Positions 14,825 to 23,834 of a stretch of DNA of 32,644 nt are shown in pieces. The DNA comes from Eubacteriaceae bacterium UBA1433 (GTDB lineage Bacteria; Bacillota; Clostridia; Eubacteriales; UBA1433), in contig DCTT01000018.1 of the NCBI GenBank assembly GCA_002329295.1, positions 156,817 to 189,460 of the forward strand, in the 5' to 3' direction. Within the stretch, counting starts at the first letter, position 1. Each line of letters starts with the position of its first letter. The notes beneath the pieces were generated by a model. That model was not told the origin of the DNA. It saw nothing but the letters and a program-made list of their open reading frames with translations, and made no database searches. The translations under genes were made by a program, and so were the position numbers.

Positions 14825-16723
14825 ATGTTAGAAGAAAAACTGACTAACCTGCCCAAGGGCAGTGGCATTTATTTGATGAAAGACGATAAAAAGAACGTTA
14901 TTTATGTCGGCAAAGCCATTAACCTAAAAAATCGCGTTCGAAGCTATTTTCAAAACAAGGAAAACCATGATATCAAAACACGTTTATTGGTGGAACATAT
15001 AAAAGATTTTGATTATATCATCACCGACAATGAGGTCGAGGCGCTGTTGTTGGAAATTGCCTTGATTAAAAAACACAGGCCGCATTACAACATTCAACTA
15101 AAGGATGATAAAAGTTATCCATATATCAAAATAAGCGCAGAAAACTATCCTACTGTTACCTTAACACGTGACTATAAAACGGACGGCGGGAAATATTTTG
15201 GACCTTATACCAATGCGATGGATGCCCGAAAATTTGTAGAAGCGTTGAACTTGCTTTATCCGATAAAAATGTGCAAAAAAAAATTCGGCTCGAAAAAACA
15301 GCAGAGACCATGCATTAATTATGATATGGGTCTTTGCCTGGCGCCTTGTTCACGGGAGATAGACAAAGAAGAATATGATGCCTATCTCAGAGAAATCACG
15401 GCTATTTTAAACGGCGATACCGATGCGTTGATGTCAAAAATCAGAGAACGCATGGGGTTTTATGCTGCAAAACAGGATTTTGAAACGGCAGCTGTTTTAC
15501 GAGATTATTTATATGCAACAGAAAAGGTTTCCGTGAAACAAAAGATATCCATGGCCGATGAGAACTCTTCGGAAGTGCTGGCTTTGGCTTATGATGAAGA
15601 AATTGCCGTCATTGCCATGTTTGAACGTGCAAAAGGTGAGCTGCAAGGAAAGAGAACATTTGTTTTGGAAAATATATCCGATCATTCTCCTGTACAAATG
15701 ATGACGGAGTTTATTAAGCAGTACTATAGTACCGATGCAAGCATACCCAAAACAATCTATTTGCAATATGCGCTGGAAGAAGAACAAGAACAAAGCATTT
15801 TGCAACTGCTTACAAAAAAGAAGGGAAGCAAGGTCGTCATAAAGGTACCGAAAATCGGCGACAAGAAAAAACTTGTGGACATGCTGGAAAAAAATGCGCA
15901 AGATGCTGTTTTTCAATATAGAAGTCGAAAAGAAGCAGAACGGCAAAAAGAAGAGAGGGCTTTGGCAGAGGTAAAAAATGCTTTCGGGTTGCAAAGAACC
16001 ATTGAGCGCATGGAAGCTTTTGACATTTCCAATATTATGGGCAGCGACCAGGTAGGGGCAATGGTAGTGTACGAAAAAACAAAAAGAGCGCCAAAGGCCT
16101 ATCGACGATTTCGTATCAAATATATCGAAGGACAGGACGATTATGCAGCCATGGGAGAGGTGGTATTTCGGCGACTCAAGCGAGCCAAAAAAGAGATGGA
16201 GAATGGGGCGAGCATTCAACAGTCGAGGTTTTTGCCGCTGCCGGAAATTATTTTTGTGGATGGCGGACAAGCTCATGTCAAGATCATACAAGGTATTGTA
16301 GAAGATTTTGGATTTGATATTCAAGTAGGCGGATTAAAAAAAGACATCAGTCATCGTTTGCAGAGTTTGTGGACGCAGGGAAGAGAATTGCCTTTAGAAC
16401 AACTGCCCGATTCCAAGAGATTCTTGCGTGAGGTTTCGGATGAAGTGCATCGCTACGCCTATGAATATCATGCGGTGAGGAGAAGAGAAAGTATGCTTGA
16501 TTCAGAGTTGACAAACATACCCTTGGTGGGCGAAAAGCGAAAAAGAGAATTGTTGAGGCACTTTGAGGGAATTGAGCAGATTCAAAACGCTACGATAGAA
16601 GAATTGATTCAAGTGGAAGGAATTGACAGACGCGTTGCCCGAAATATCAAAGAATATTTTGAGGTTAAAACAAAATTCAATGATGAAAACAGAGAAAACA
16701 ACAAAAAAAAGCAAAAAATATAA
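14825..16723 (+). CDS. uvrC: Excinuclease ABC subunit C (UvrC)
   Basis: A 632-residue nucleotide-excision repair nuclease that cuts DNA on both sides of a lesion recognised by UvrA/UvrB. The N-terminal GIY-YIG domain (GIY at 14-16, YVGKAINLKNRVRSYF from 27) makes the 3' cut. A Cys cluster (CKKKFG...RPCINYDMGLCLAPC) and a UVR helix that binds UvrB follow. The RNase H-like domain for the 5' cut has FDISNIMGSDQVGAMVV and FVDGGQAHV. Two helix-hairpin-helix motifs close the protein (IPLVGEKRKRELL and VEGIDRRVARNI). A Lys/Asn-rich tail is poorly conserved. The ribosome site before the ATG is weak. The proB promoter follows directly, so uvrC is probably its own unit. Confidence 0.97.
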   Translation: MLEEKLTNLPKGSGIYLMKDDKKNVIYVGKAINLKNRVRSYFQNKENHDIKTRLLVEHIKDFDYIITDNEVEALLLEIALIKKHRPHYNIQLKDDKSYPYIKISAENYPTVTLTRDYKTDGGKYFGPYTNAMDARKFVEALNLLYPIKMCKKKFGSKKQQRPCINYDMGLCLAPCSREIDKEEYDAYLREITAILNGDTDALMSKIRERMGFYAAKQDFETAAVLRDYLYATEKVSVKQKISMADENSSEVLALAYDEEIAVIAMFERAKGELQGKRTFVLENISDHSPVQMMTEFIKQYYSTDASIPKTIYLQYALEEEQEQSILQLLTKKKGSKVVIKVPKIGDKKKLVDMLEKNAQDAVFQYRSRKEAERQKEERALAEVKNAFGLQRTIERMEAFDISNIMGSDQVGAMVVYEKTKRAPKAYRRFRIKYIEGQDDYAAMGEVVFRRLKRAKKEMENGASIQQSRFLPLPEIIFVDGGQAHVKIIQGIVEDFGFDIQVGGLKKDISHRLQSLWTQGRELPLEQLPDSKRFLREVSDEVHRYAYEYHAVRRRESMLDSELTNIPLVGEKRKRELLRHFEGIEQIQNATIEELIQVEGIDRRVARNIKEYFEVKTKFNDENRENNKKKQKI

Positions 16724-16732
16724 AAAAAGATA

Positions 16733-16761
16733 TTCACTTTATGTAGTGTAGATGCTATAAT
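16733..16761 (+). promoter_or_regulatory. Promoter of proBA
   Basis: TTCACT (16733-16738) and a perfect TATAAT (16756-16761) are separated by 17 bases. They sit just after the uvrC stop and 41 bases before the proB start codon. Confidence 0.7.
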
Positions 16762-16802
16762 CGAAATACTACATTTTGTGTATTCGATATTGAGGTATAA
16801 AA

Positions 16803-17603
16803 ATGGCAGACTCATCAAAAATGAACAGAGTCGTTTTAAAGATCGGCAGCTCCACGCTGACTCATAAACAGGGGTTAATCAATATTCGCGCCATGGAGCA
16901 ATTGGTAAAAGTTATCAGTGATATCAAAAATTCTGGGAAAGAAATAATCATTGTCTCTTCCGGAGCTGTAGCAGTGGGGATAGGAAAAATGGGTCTGTTA
17001 GAGCGCCCGAAAGATATTCCTTCCAAGCAAGCGGTTGCAGCGGTCGGGCAGTGTGAGTTGATGTATTTATATGACAAAATGTTCTCAGTCTACCATCACA
17101 CAGTAGCGCAGATTCTTCTGACGGCTGATATCAACCAGAACGAAGAGTTGCTTTGCAATGTACAAAACACCTTCAGACGTCTGTTGGAAATGAATGTGCT
17201 TCCCATCGTGAACGAAAATGACAGCGTATGTACCGAAGAATTGGCCATCGGAGATAATGACAACCTCTCTGCCATGGTGGCGCAAATGGTGGATGCCGAT
17301 ATTTTGGTGATTCTTTCAGATATCGAGGGGCTCTATACGGAGGATCCTACCTTGAATGCAAAGGCACAGCTTATAAAAGAAGTGGGGCGCATCGACGAAG
17401 CAATACATGCTTTGGCCGGAGGTGTGTCGAGCAACAGGGGCACGGGAGGTATGGTGACCAAAATTCAGGCTGCGCAATATGCGCAAGAACATGATATAGC
17501 GACCTATATTGTTTCAGGCAAAGACCCTGAAGTGTTATATGACCTGTTTGCAGGCAAAGCGGTAGGAACCTATTTTAAAAGGAGGAGTGAGATTCATGCT
17601 TGA
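16803..17603 (+). CDS. proB: Glutamate 5-kinase, short form without PUA domain
   Basis: A 266-residue amino-acid kinase that phosphorylates glutamate with ATP, the first step of proline synthesis. Signatures are VVLKIGSSTLT at the N-terminus, IIVSSGAVAVGIGKMG, VLPIVNENDSV and ILSDIEGLYTEDP. The GTGGMVTKIQAA motif contributes to ATP binding. The protein stops at the end of the kinase domain. The roughly 100-residue PUA domain of the E. coli and B. subtilis enzymes is absent, so feedback inhibition or assembly may differ. GAGG lies 7 bases before the ATG. Its end overlaps proA by eight bases. Confidence 0.96.
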   Translation: MADSSKMNRVVLKIGSSTLTHKQGLINIRAMEQLVKVISDIKNSGKEIIIVSSGAVAVGIGKMGLLERPKDIPSKQAVAAVGQCELMYLYDKMFSVYHHTVAQILLTADINQNEELLCNVQNTFRRLLEMNVLPIVNENDSVCTEELAIGDNDNLSAMVAQMVDADILVILSDIEGLYTEDPTLNAKAQLIKEVGRIDEAIHALAGGVSSNRGTGGMVTKIQAAQYAQEHDIATYIVSGKDPEVLYDLFAGKAVGTYFKRRSEIHA

Positions 17604-18849
17604 TATGCAACAAATCGGTGCACGAGCAAAGAAAGCATCGAAAATATTGGCGATTCAGTCTACGACGAAAAAAAATGAGGCGCTGCTGAAAATAGCGGAA
17701 GGACTGAAAAATAACAAGGAAGCCATTCTGAAAGCAAACGCATTGGATATAGAAAATGCAAAAAAAACAAACTATAAGGCAGCGTTTATCGAACGGCTTA
17801 CACTCAATGAAGAGCGTGTTGACGGCATCGTTTCGGCTGTGGAGTATCTCGTAGAACTTCCGGATCCCTGTGGCAAAGTGTTGAGTGGAACGACGAGGCC
17901 CAACGGACTCATCATTCAAAAAGTATCCGTGCCTTTGGGTGTGATTGGCATGATTTACGAGTCTAGACCCAACGTGACGGTAGATGCGGCAACATTGTGT
18001 TTAAAAGCCGGCAATGCGTGTATCTTGCGAGGTGGGAAGGAGACGATTCATTCCAATAAAGCTCTTGCAAAGATTATGCGTCAAGCGGTGGAAGAAGCCG
18101 GATTGCCCGAGGACTGTATTATTTTGATTGAAAATACCGAAAGAGTCTATGTGGATGAAATGATGCGCATGAACGAATATATTGACGTGTTGATTCCCCG
18201 CGGTAGTCATCGGTTGATTCATGCGGTGATTGAAAATGCTTCGGTGCCTTCCATTGCCACGGGACTTGGAAACTGTCATACCTACGTGGATAACGGCGCT
18301 GATATCGAAATGGCTGTTGCAATCATAAATAATGCAAAAAACAGCCGTCCGGGCGTGTGTAATGCCCTGGAAACACTGCTTGTACATGAAAATATAGCAG
18401 AAGAATTGCTGCCAAAAGTAGAAGAAAAGATGGCGGAATACAATACGCAAATTCGTTGTTGCGAACGATCTTTTGAAATTTTAAAGGACAAGGGCAATGT
18501 GGTTTTAGCAACGGAAGAAGATTATGCCACAGAGTATGAAGACTATATTTTAGTGGTGAAAATCGTAGATAATATTGAAGAAGCCATTGCTAACATCAAT
18601 CAATATTCTACGGCGCATTCTGATGCCATCGTAACAAACAACTATGCCAACAGCAAGAAATTTTTAGCGGAAATCGACAGCGCCACGGTATATGTGAATG
18701 CCTCGACAAGATTTAGTGACGGCGGCGAATTCGGTTTTGGAGCCGAGATCGGCATTTCGACGCAAAAACTTCATGCCAGAGGACCGATGGGATTGGAGGC
18801 GCTGACAACAGTGAAATACATTATTGAAGGCAACGGACAAATTCGCTAA
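17596..18849 (+). CDS. proA: Gamma-glutamyl phosphate reductase
   Basis: A 417-residue aldehyde-dehydrogenase-fold enzyme that reduces glutamyl-5-phosphate to the semialdehyde with NADPH, the second step of proline synthesis. Typical stretches are VPLGVIGMIYESRPNVTVDA, the LKAGNACILRGGKE segment, and NSRPGVCNALETLLVH with the catalytic Cys. ASTRFSDGGEFGFGAEIGISTQKLHARGP closes the catalytic part. I start at the ATG at 17596, with GGAGG 10 bases upstream. The GTG at 17587 would lie only one base after that site. proB and proA overlap and form a two-gene unit. No proC is in the window. Confidence 0.97.
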   Translation: MLDMQQIGARAKKASKILAIQSTTKKNEALLKIAEGLKNNKEAILKANALDIENAKKTNYKAAFIERLTLNEERVDGIVSAVEYLVELPDPCGKVLSGTTRPNGLIIQKVSVPLGVIGMIYESRPNVTVDAATLCLKAGNACILRGGKETIHSNKALAKIMRQAVEEAGLPEDCIILIENTERVYVDEMMRMNEYIDVLIPRGSHRLIHAVIENASVPSIATGLGNCHTYVDNGADIEMAVAIINNAKNSRPGVCNALETLLVHENIAEELLPKVEEKMAEYNTQIRCCERSFEILKDKGNVVLATEEDYATEYEDYILVVKIVDNIEEAIANINQYSTAHSDAIVTNNYANSKKFLAEIDSATVYVNASTRFSDGGEFGFGAEIGISTQKLHARGPMGLEALTTVKYIIEGNGQIR

Positions 18850-18913
18850 GATCGCAGCTTGATAAAATGGAAATCAAACAGCAAATCAATAAAAAGAAAA
18901 GGCAGGAACAAGC

Positions 18914-21832
18914 ATGAATTCATTGGTGCAGCGCCATTTGACAAAAGGATTACTACCTGACGGCGAAAAAACGGTTTATGATTTATTTGAATACAAAACG
19001 GTGAATGCGCAGATTATTGATCATCGTACAGGAAAATACATTGTCGATATGCAGGACTTGGAATTTCCCGTTCACTATTCTCAAAATGCCTGTAACATTA
19101 TTGCATCCAAATATTTTCGTAAGGCGGGAGTCAATACGCCGCAAGGGCATGAAAACAGTATGAAGCAAGTTGTAGATCGCATGACGGGGTTTTGGACCGA
19201 TGCGCTTTACGAGGAAAAGATATTAAAAGATGAAGAAGAAAAAGCAATTTTTTATGATGAAATTGCTTATGCGCTTTTGAAGCAAATGTGGGCGCCAAAT
19301 TCGCCGCAATGGTTTAACACGGGTATTATGCGCAGCTACAACATTCATGGCGAAGCGGATGAATTGTATTTTTATAACGAAGAAACAAAAGAAGTGGAAA
19401 AAAGCAAGGATCGCTATACGCGAACACAGTCTTCGGCTTGTTTTATTTTATCCATTGCCGATAAGTTAATCGGGAAGCATTCCATTTCCGAGCAATATGT
19501 AACGGAAACCAAGCTGTTTAAGGGCGGCAGCGGCGTAGGTACGAACTATTCGGAAATTCGCGCCATTAACGAAGCGTTATCTAACGGAGGCGCATCCAGC
19601 GGCCTGATGAGCTTTCTAAAAGGTTTCGACAAAAATGCCGGCGCTATCAAATCCGGCGGCACTACGCGAAGAGCAGCAAAAATGCTTATTTTGGATATTG
19701 ACCATCCCGAGATAGAAGATTTTATTACCTGGAAATCCAGGGAAGAAGACAAAGTGCGTGCGCTTGGTAAAATGGGCTATGATATTTCCATGGATGGCGA
19801 GGCATATCAGACCGTCAGCGGGCAAAACGGGAACAACTCTGTTCGTGTGAATCGCGAATTTATGCAAAAAGTCATTGATTTGGAAAAAAATCCCGACAGT
19901 GAAATTCTCCTGACGGGTCGTGTAGACAGCACGGTAAACAAAAAGGTTAAAGTGAAAGATTTGTGGGACAAAATCAATCAATCCGCATGGGAGTGCGCAG
20001 ATCCGGGACTTCAGTTCGACGACCGGTTCAATGCGTGGCACACTTGTCCATACGGGCTGGATGGCGAATATAATGCAAAACACAATCGTATCAACGCAAC
20101 CAATCCGTGTTCGGAATATGCGTTTTTAGATGATACGGCATGTAACTTAGCCTCCGTGAATGTATATGCTTTTTATGATGCCGAAAAAATGACCTTTGAT
20201 ACAGAATCATACAGACATCTCTGTTCTCTTATTCAATTGGTGCTGGAAGCCTCCATTTACTGGGCGCATTTTCCTACAGATGACATTGCGCGCAACAGTT
20301 ATATGTTTCGAACCACAGGGCTGGGCATATGCAACTTAGCCTCTTTGCTGCTTGCTGCGGGCATCCCTTATGATTCAAACGAGGGTCGCAATATTGCAGC
20401 AGGACTTTGCTCTTTGATGACGGCGGTTTCTTATCGGACGTCAGCACAAATGGCCAGAGAAGTAGGTGCGTTTTCAGCCTTTAAACGAAACAAAAAAAGC
20501 ATGATGAAAGTCATCAAAAATCATGCCATTGTAGCAGGAGCCTATGAGGGAGAAGCGGAAGATATTGATTATGACGTCTTTAAAATAGATCAGAGTATTG
20601 AAAAAGGAAAGAATTTAACGTCTGTTTTTGATGCGCTGAACGAAGAATGGGAAGGGGCAATCGCATTGGGCGAAAAATTCGGTTATCGAAATGCGCAAGT
20701 AAGCGTAATTGCTCCGACAGGGACGATTTCTTTTGCGATGGATTGTGCGGCCACGTCCATTGAACCCTTTTATTCTCATGTGTTTTATAAACAACTATCC
20801 GGCGGCGGTTATATGGAAATTGTCAATCCAATTGTTGAAACAGCACTGTTGAATTTGGGATACAGCAATGAAGAGACAAAGGATATTCTTGAATATATGC
20901 TCGAAAAAGATGAGAAGAACAGACTGGTCAACACCACAATGGAAAAGGCGCCTCACCTTAAAGAAGAACATATTGCAATTTTTGATACGGCCAACGATAT
21001 TTCCCCGCAGGGTCATGTTTTGATGGTGTCGGCGATTACGCCGAATATAAGCGGGTCGGTATCGAAGACGGTCAATTTGCCGAGAGAAGCATCGGTAGAA
21101 GAGATCTCCTATATTCATCTGTTATCCTACGAAACAGGATGTAAAGCCATTTCGCTTTACAGAGACGGTTGCAAAGTCAGTCAACCTCTTTCGACGGGAA
21201 CGATGTCCGGCAAAAAAAAGATAGAAGATTATACGTATTATGAATTGATGGATTATGCAAAGAATTGCGCGAAAAATATTCCCAATCGGGTGCGTCCCAG
21301 CGGAATGCGTCTGAGCCGTACCCATGCGGCAGAAATCGGAGACATTGAACTATATGTAACCATCGGGTATTATAATGACGGTACCATGGCGGAATTATTT
21401 GTCTCTTCCGACAAGGAAGGCACAATCGTAAAAGGACTGTTGGCAGTATTGTCTAAGTCCATCTCTAATATGTTACAATACAAAATCCCTGCCAGCGAAA
21501 TATCGCGTTTGCTCAGAGGGCAGCAATTTGAACCTGCGGGATTTGTGAGTCGGCATCCCTATATCAAAAATGCTTCGTCTGTGGCAGATTTGATTAGCAA
21601 AATCATCGATATTGAGCTGGGAGATTATTCACGTATTCAAATAAAACCCGAAAATCTTCAGTCGGTAATTGCCGAGCATGACCAGCACAAACCGGAATAT
21701 AGCATCGCCCCTGCAGAAAAGGAAGAAAGGCTTTACGGCGAGAGATGTGCTGTTTGCGGCAGTGTAAAAATGTTCCGAAACGGAAATTGCAAAGTTTGCA
21801 AAGATTGCGGAACAACTACAGGATGCAGCTGA
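18914..21832 (+). CDS. nrdJ: Adenosylcobalamin-dependent (class II) ribonucleotide reductase
   Basis: A 972-residue single-chain reductase that turns ribonucleotides into deoxyribonucleotides using a B12-derived radical, with or without oxygen. The catalytic set is complete: Cys176 (SSACFIL) and Cys410 (DTACNLASVN) as the redox pair and Cys399 in NPCSE as the radical Cys. Asn397 and Glu401 flank it, and PTGTISF follows later. The C-terminal third adds a TSCPD-type domain (RPSGMRLSRTHAAEIG... near residues 795-900). A Cys-rich tail (CAVCGSVK...CKVCKDCG...GCS) resembles a zinc ribbon and redox tail. No intein is present. The ATG has an AGGCAGGA site upstream. It follows proA by 64 bases and precedes the TraB gene by three. 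Confidence 0.96.
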   Translation: MNSLVQRHLTKGLLPDGEKTVYDLFEYKTVNAQIIDHRTGKYIVDMQDLEFPVHYSQNACNIIASKYFRKAGVNTPQGHENSMKQVVDRMTGFWTDALYEEKILKDEEEKAIFYDEIAYALLKQMWAPNSPQWFNTGIMRSYNIHGEADELYFYNEETKEVEKSKDRYTRTQSSACFILSIADKLIGKHSISEQYVTETKLFKGGSGVGTNYSEIRAINEALSNGGASSGLMSFLKGFDKNAGAIKSGGTTRRAAKMLILDIDHPEIEDFITWKSREEDKVRALGKMGYDISMDGEAYQTVSGQNGNNSVRVNREFMQKVIDLEKNPDSEILLTGRVDSTVNKKVKVKDLWDKINQSAWECADPGLQFDDRFNAWHTCPYGLDGEYNAKHNRINATNPCSEYAFLDDTACNLASVNVYAFYDAEKMTFDTESYRHLCSLIQLVLEASIYWAHFPTDDIARNSYMFRTTGLGICNLASLLLAAGIPYDSNEGRNIAAGLCSLMTAVSYRTSAQMAREVGAFSAFKRNKKSMMKVIKNHAIVAGAYEGEAEDIDYDVFKIDQSIEKGKNLTSVFDALNEEWEGAIALGEKFGYRNAQVSVIAPTGTISFAMDCAATSIEPFYSHVFYKQLSGGGYMEIVNPIVETALLNLGYSNEETKDILEYMLEKDEKNRLVNTTMEKAPHLKEEHIAIFDTANDISPQGHVLMVSAITPNISGSVSKTVNLPREASVEEISYIHLLSYETGCKAISLYRDGCKVSQPLSTGTMSGKKKIEDYTYYELMDYAKNCAKNIPNRVRPSGMRLSRTHAAEIGDIELYVTIGYYNDGTMAELFVSSDKEGTIVKGLLAVLSKSISNMLQYKIPASEISRLLRGQQFEPAGFVSRHPYIKNASSVADLISKIIDIELGDYSRIQIKPENLQSVIAEHDQHKPEYSIAPAEKEERLYGERCAVCGSVKMFRNGNCKVCKDCGTTTGCS

Positions 21833-21835
21833 TCC

Positions 21836-22993
21836 ATGGAAGAAAATACGGCGATTGTAGAATTTTTAAACAAAAAGATCGTTTTGGTCGGGACGGCGCA
21901 TGTATCACAGCAAAGTGTTGAGGAAGTTGAAAAAGCGATCGAAGCATATCAACCCGACACCATTTGCATAGAATTGGATGCAGAGCGTTACCAGACAATG
22001 CGAGATAAAGATAAATGGAAAAACACGAATATCTATCAAATTATTAAGCAGAAAAAAGGGATGACGCTTTTGGCAAGCATTATTTTATCGTCTTATCAGC
22101 GAAGAATAGGTATGCAATTAGGGGTAGCGGTGGGGGCGGAAATGATAAAAGCAATGGAGCTGGCAAAAGAAAAAAACATTCCATTGGAGTTGGCAGATCG
22201 CAATATTAAAACCACCTTTGCACGGATTTGGAAGCGATTGAGGTTTTGGGAAAAGGGCAAACTTCTCTTTGGTCTTATCATGAGTTTATTTGATGATACG
22301 AAAATCGATAAAGAAGATCTGGAAGAGTTTAAAAAGCAAGATGTCATTGAATCAGCGTTAAATGAGATGGGGCAAAAATTTGCCGGCGTAAAAGAAGTAT
22401 TGGTAGATGAGCGTGACCAATATATGTCACAAAAAATTAAGCGGGCAACTGGCAATGTAGTTGTGGCAGTGGTCGGTGCTGCGCATATGTCCGGCATCCT
22501 TAGATATATACAGGAAGATATTGCAATAGAGACGTTAAATGAAGTGCCGCCGAAAGGGAAGGTCGGCAAAGTCGTTAGCTGGACAATTTCTCTGGCGTTC
22601 ATCGCGCTCATCGCCCTGAGCTTTAGAACGGATGTGCAAGTAGGAGTAAGGCAGGTCATGAGTTGGTTTTTGATTACGGGTACTTGCGCAGCTCTTGGTG
22701 CATTGCTGGCGGCGGGGCACCCTTTTTCAATAGTTGTAGCTTTTTTGGCTGCTCCGATCAGTACTTTGAGTCCGGTATTGGCGGCAGGATGGTTTGCGGG
22801 GTTGACGGAAACGTACATGCGCAAACCTGTGGTTGCGGATTTTGAAAAACTCTATGATGATGTGGTTACGTTAAAAGGGTTTTGGAAGAATAAAATAACA
22901 AAAATATTAATTGTTACCGCGTTGGCAAATGTAGGCAGCACAATAGGGGCAGCCATAGCAGGATTGAATATTATTAAAAATTTGATCGGTTAA
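21836..22993 (+). CDS. TraB/PrgY family membrane protein
   Basis: A 385-residue protein of the TraB/PrgY/GumN group. The N-terminal domain has the family's VLVGTAHVSQQSVEEV and ICIELDAERYQ segments. It later shows LELADRNIKTTFARIW, DERDQYMSQKI and VVGAAHMSGI, with conserved His, Glu and Arg residues. The C-terminal third (from about residue 240) is hydrophobic with about four membrane segments. PrgY in Enterococcus lowers peptide pheromone activity, and the fold has been linked to metal-dependent peptidases, but the role in most bacteria and archaea is unknown. It starts three bases after nrdJ, so co-transcription is likely. A functional link is not shown. Confidence 0.88.
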   Translation: MEENTAIVEFLNKKIVLVGTAHVSQQSVEEVEKAIEAYQPDTICIELDAERYQTMRDKDKWKNTNIYQIIKQKKGMTLLASIILSSYQRRIGMQLGVAVGAEMIKAMELAKEKNIPLELADRNIKTTFARIWKRLRFWEKGKLLFGLIMSLFDDTKIDKEDLEEFKKQDVIESALNEMGQKFAGVKEVLVDERDQYMSQKIKRATGNVVVAVVGAAHMSGILRYIQEDIAIETLNEVPPKGKVGKVVSWTISLAFIALIALSFRTDVQVGVRQVMSWFLITGTCAALGALLAAGHPFSIVVAFLAAPISTLSPVLAAGWFAGLTETYMRKPVVADFEKLYDDVVTLKGFWKNKITKILIVTALANVGSTIGAAIAGLNIIKNLIG

Positions 22994-23014
22994 TTTTTGC
23001 AAAGAAAGAGAAAA

Positions 23015-23749
23015 ATGAAACAAAAGCACATCTATGAAGTAATTCGATATCAGGAAGGGGTAGGTCTGTTTTTGGAAGATCACCTTGAACGGCTGACTGC
23101 TTCGCTGCGAAACAGCTTATTAACTTGTGATTTGACGGTTGATGAAATAAATCGTTATTATGAAAAAAGAAAGAATATGCTTCTTTCGCCGGTGAACATG
23201 CGCATCGACGTTCGTGAAGGCGGATATGAGATTCATTTTCGTCCTCCTATTATGGTAACACAAAACATGTATAGGGAGGGGGTAAGGGTAAAAACGGTAT
23301 CTGTCATAAGAAAAAATCCCAACATAAAATCAGATACAGGTTCTTATTATGCGCAAATGGCGCAAAGTTATGAAAAAGAAGGCTATTTTGAATATTTGCT
23401 GTATGATAACGGCATTATCAAAGAAGGCACCCGATCCAATTTTTTTGCAGTAAAAGACGGTATTGTTTATACACAAGACAATCAAAATGTATTGATGGGT
23501 ATCACCCGAAAAAAGATAATCGACATTTTAAAAAGTTTGCAGATAACAATCAGTTATGAAGATGTTTTTCTTGACAACATCCGGGAATTTGACGGCTTTT
23601 TTCTCAGCGGCACCTCCATTGGTGTTATGCCTGTCAAACAAATCGATCAGCTGTCTTTTGACAGTACACAGAATCAGTTGATTAAAAGCCTTATCATGGA
23701 ATATAATGAATGTGTCAAACAATATATTGCACGACATAATCAAAAATGA
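23015..23749 (+). CDS. Class IV (PLP-dependent) aminotransferase-like protein
   Basis: A 244-residue fold-type IV PLP enzyme, a group that includes branched-chain aminotransferase, D-amino-acid aminotransferase and aminodeoxychorismate lyase. A Lys in KNPNIKSDTGSYYAQMA is in the position of the PLP-binding Lys. IKEGTRSNFFAVKDG and LMGITRKKIIDIL match the family, and FLSGTSIGVMPV is the C-terminal cofactor-phosphate region. It is shorter than BCAT (about 300-360 residues), closer to lyase-like members. The exact substrate cannot be read from sequence. I start at the ATG at 23015 (AAGAG site upstream) rather than the upstream TTG. Confidence 0.87.
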   Translation: MKQKHIYEVIRYQEGVGLFLEDHLERLTASLRNSLLTCDLTVDEINRYYEKRKNMLLSPVNMRIDVREGGYEIHFRPPIMVTQNMYREGVRVKTVSVIRKNPNIKSDTGSYYAQMAQSYEKEGYFEYLLYDNGIIKEGTRSNFFAVKDGIVYTQDNQNVLMGITRKKIIDILKSLQITISYEDVFLDNIREFDGFFLSGTSIGVMPVKQIDQLSFDSTQNQLIKSLIMEYNECVKQYIARHNQK

Positions 23750-23834
23750 TAGTCAGTGAGGTAAAGTCCGATGCACGAATGATATAGAGTCCTTTATTCA
23801 AACGGAAAAATAAACAAAGGTGGTGTTATTACAA

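Noticed and set aside
15509..16324. 271-residue open frame on the minus strand inside uvrC
   Set aside because: It is antisense to well-conserved UvrC motifs, rich in Phe, His and Cys as expected from reverse reading, and has no supporting signals.
22096..22824. 242-residue open frame on the minus strand
   Set aside because: It lies wholly inside the TraB-family gene, has no ribosome site and reads as low-information sequence. It is a shadow of the real gene.
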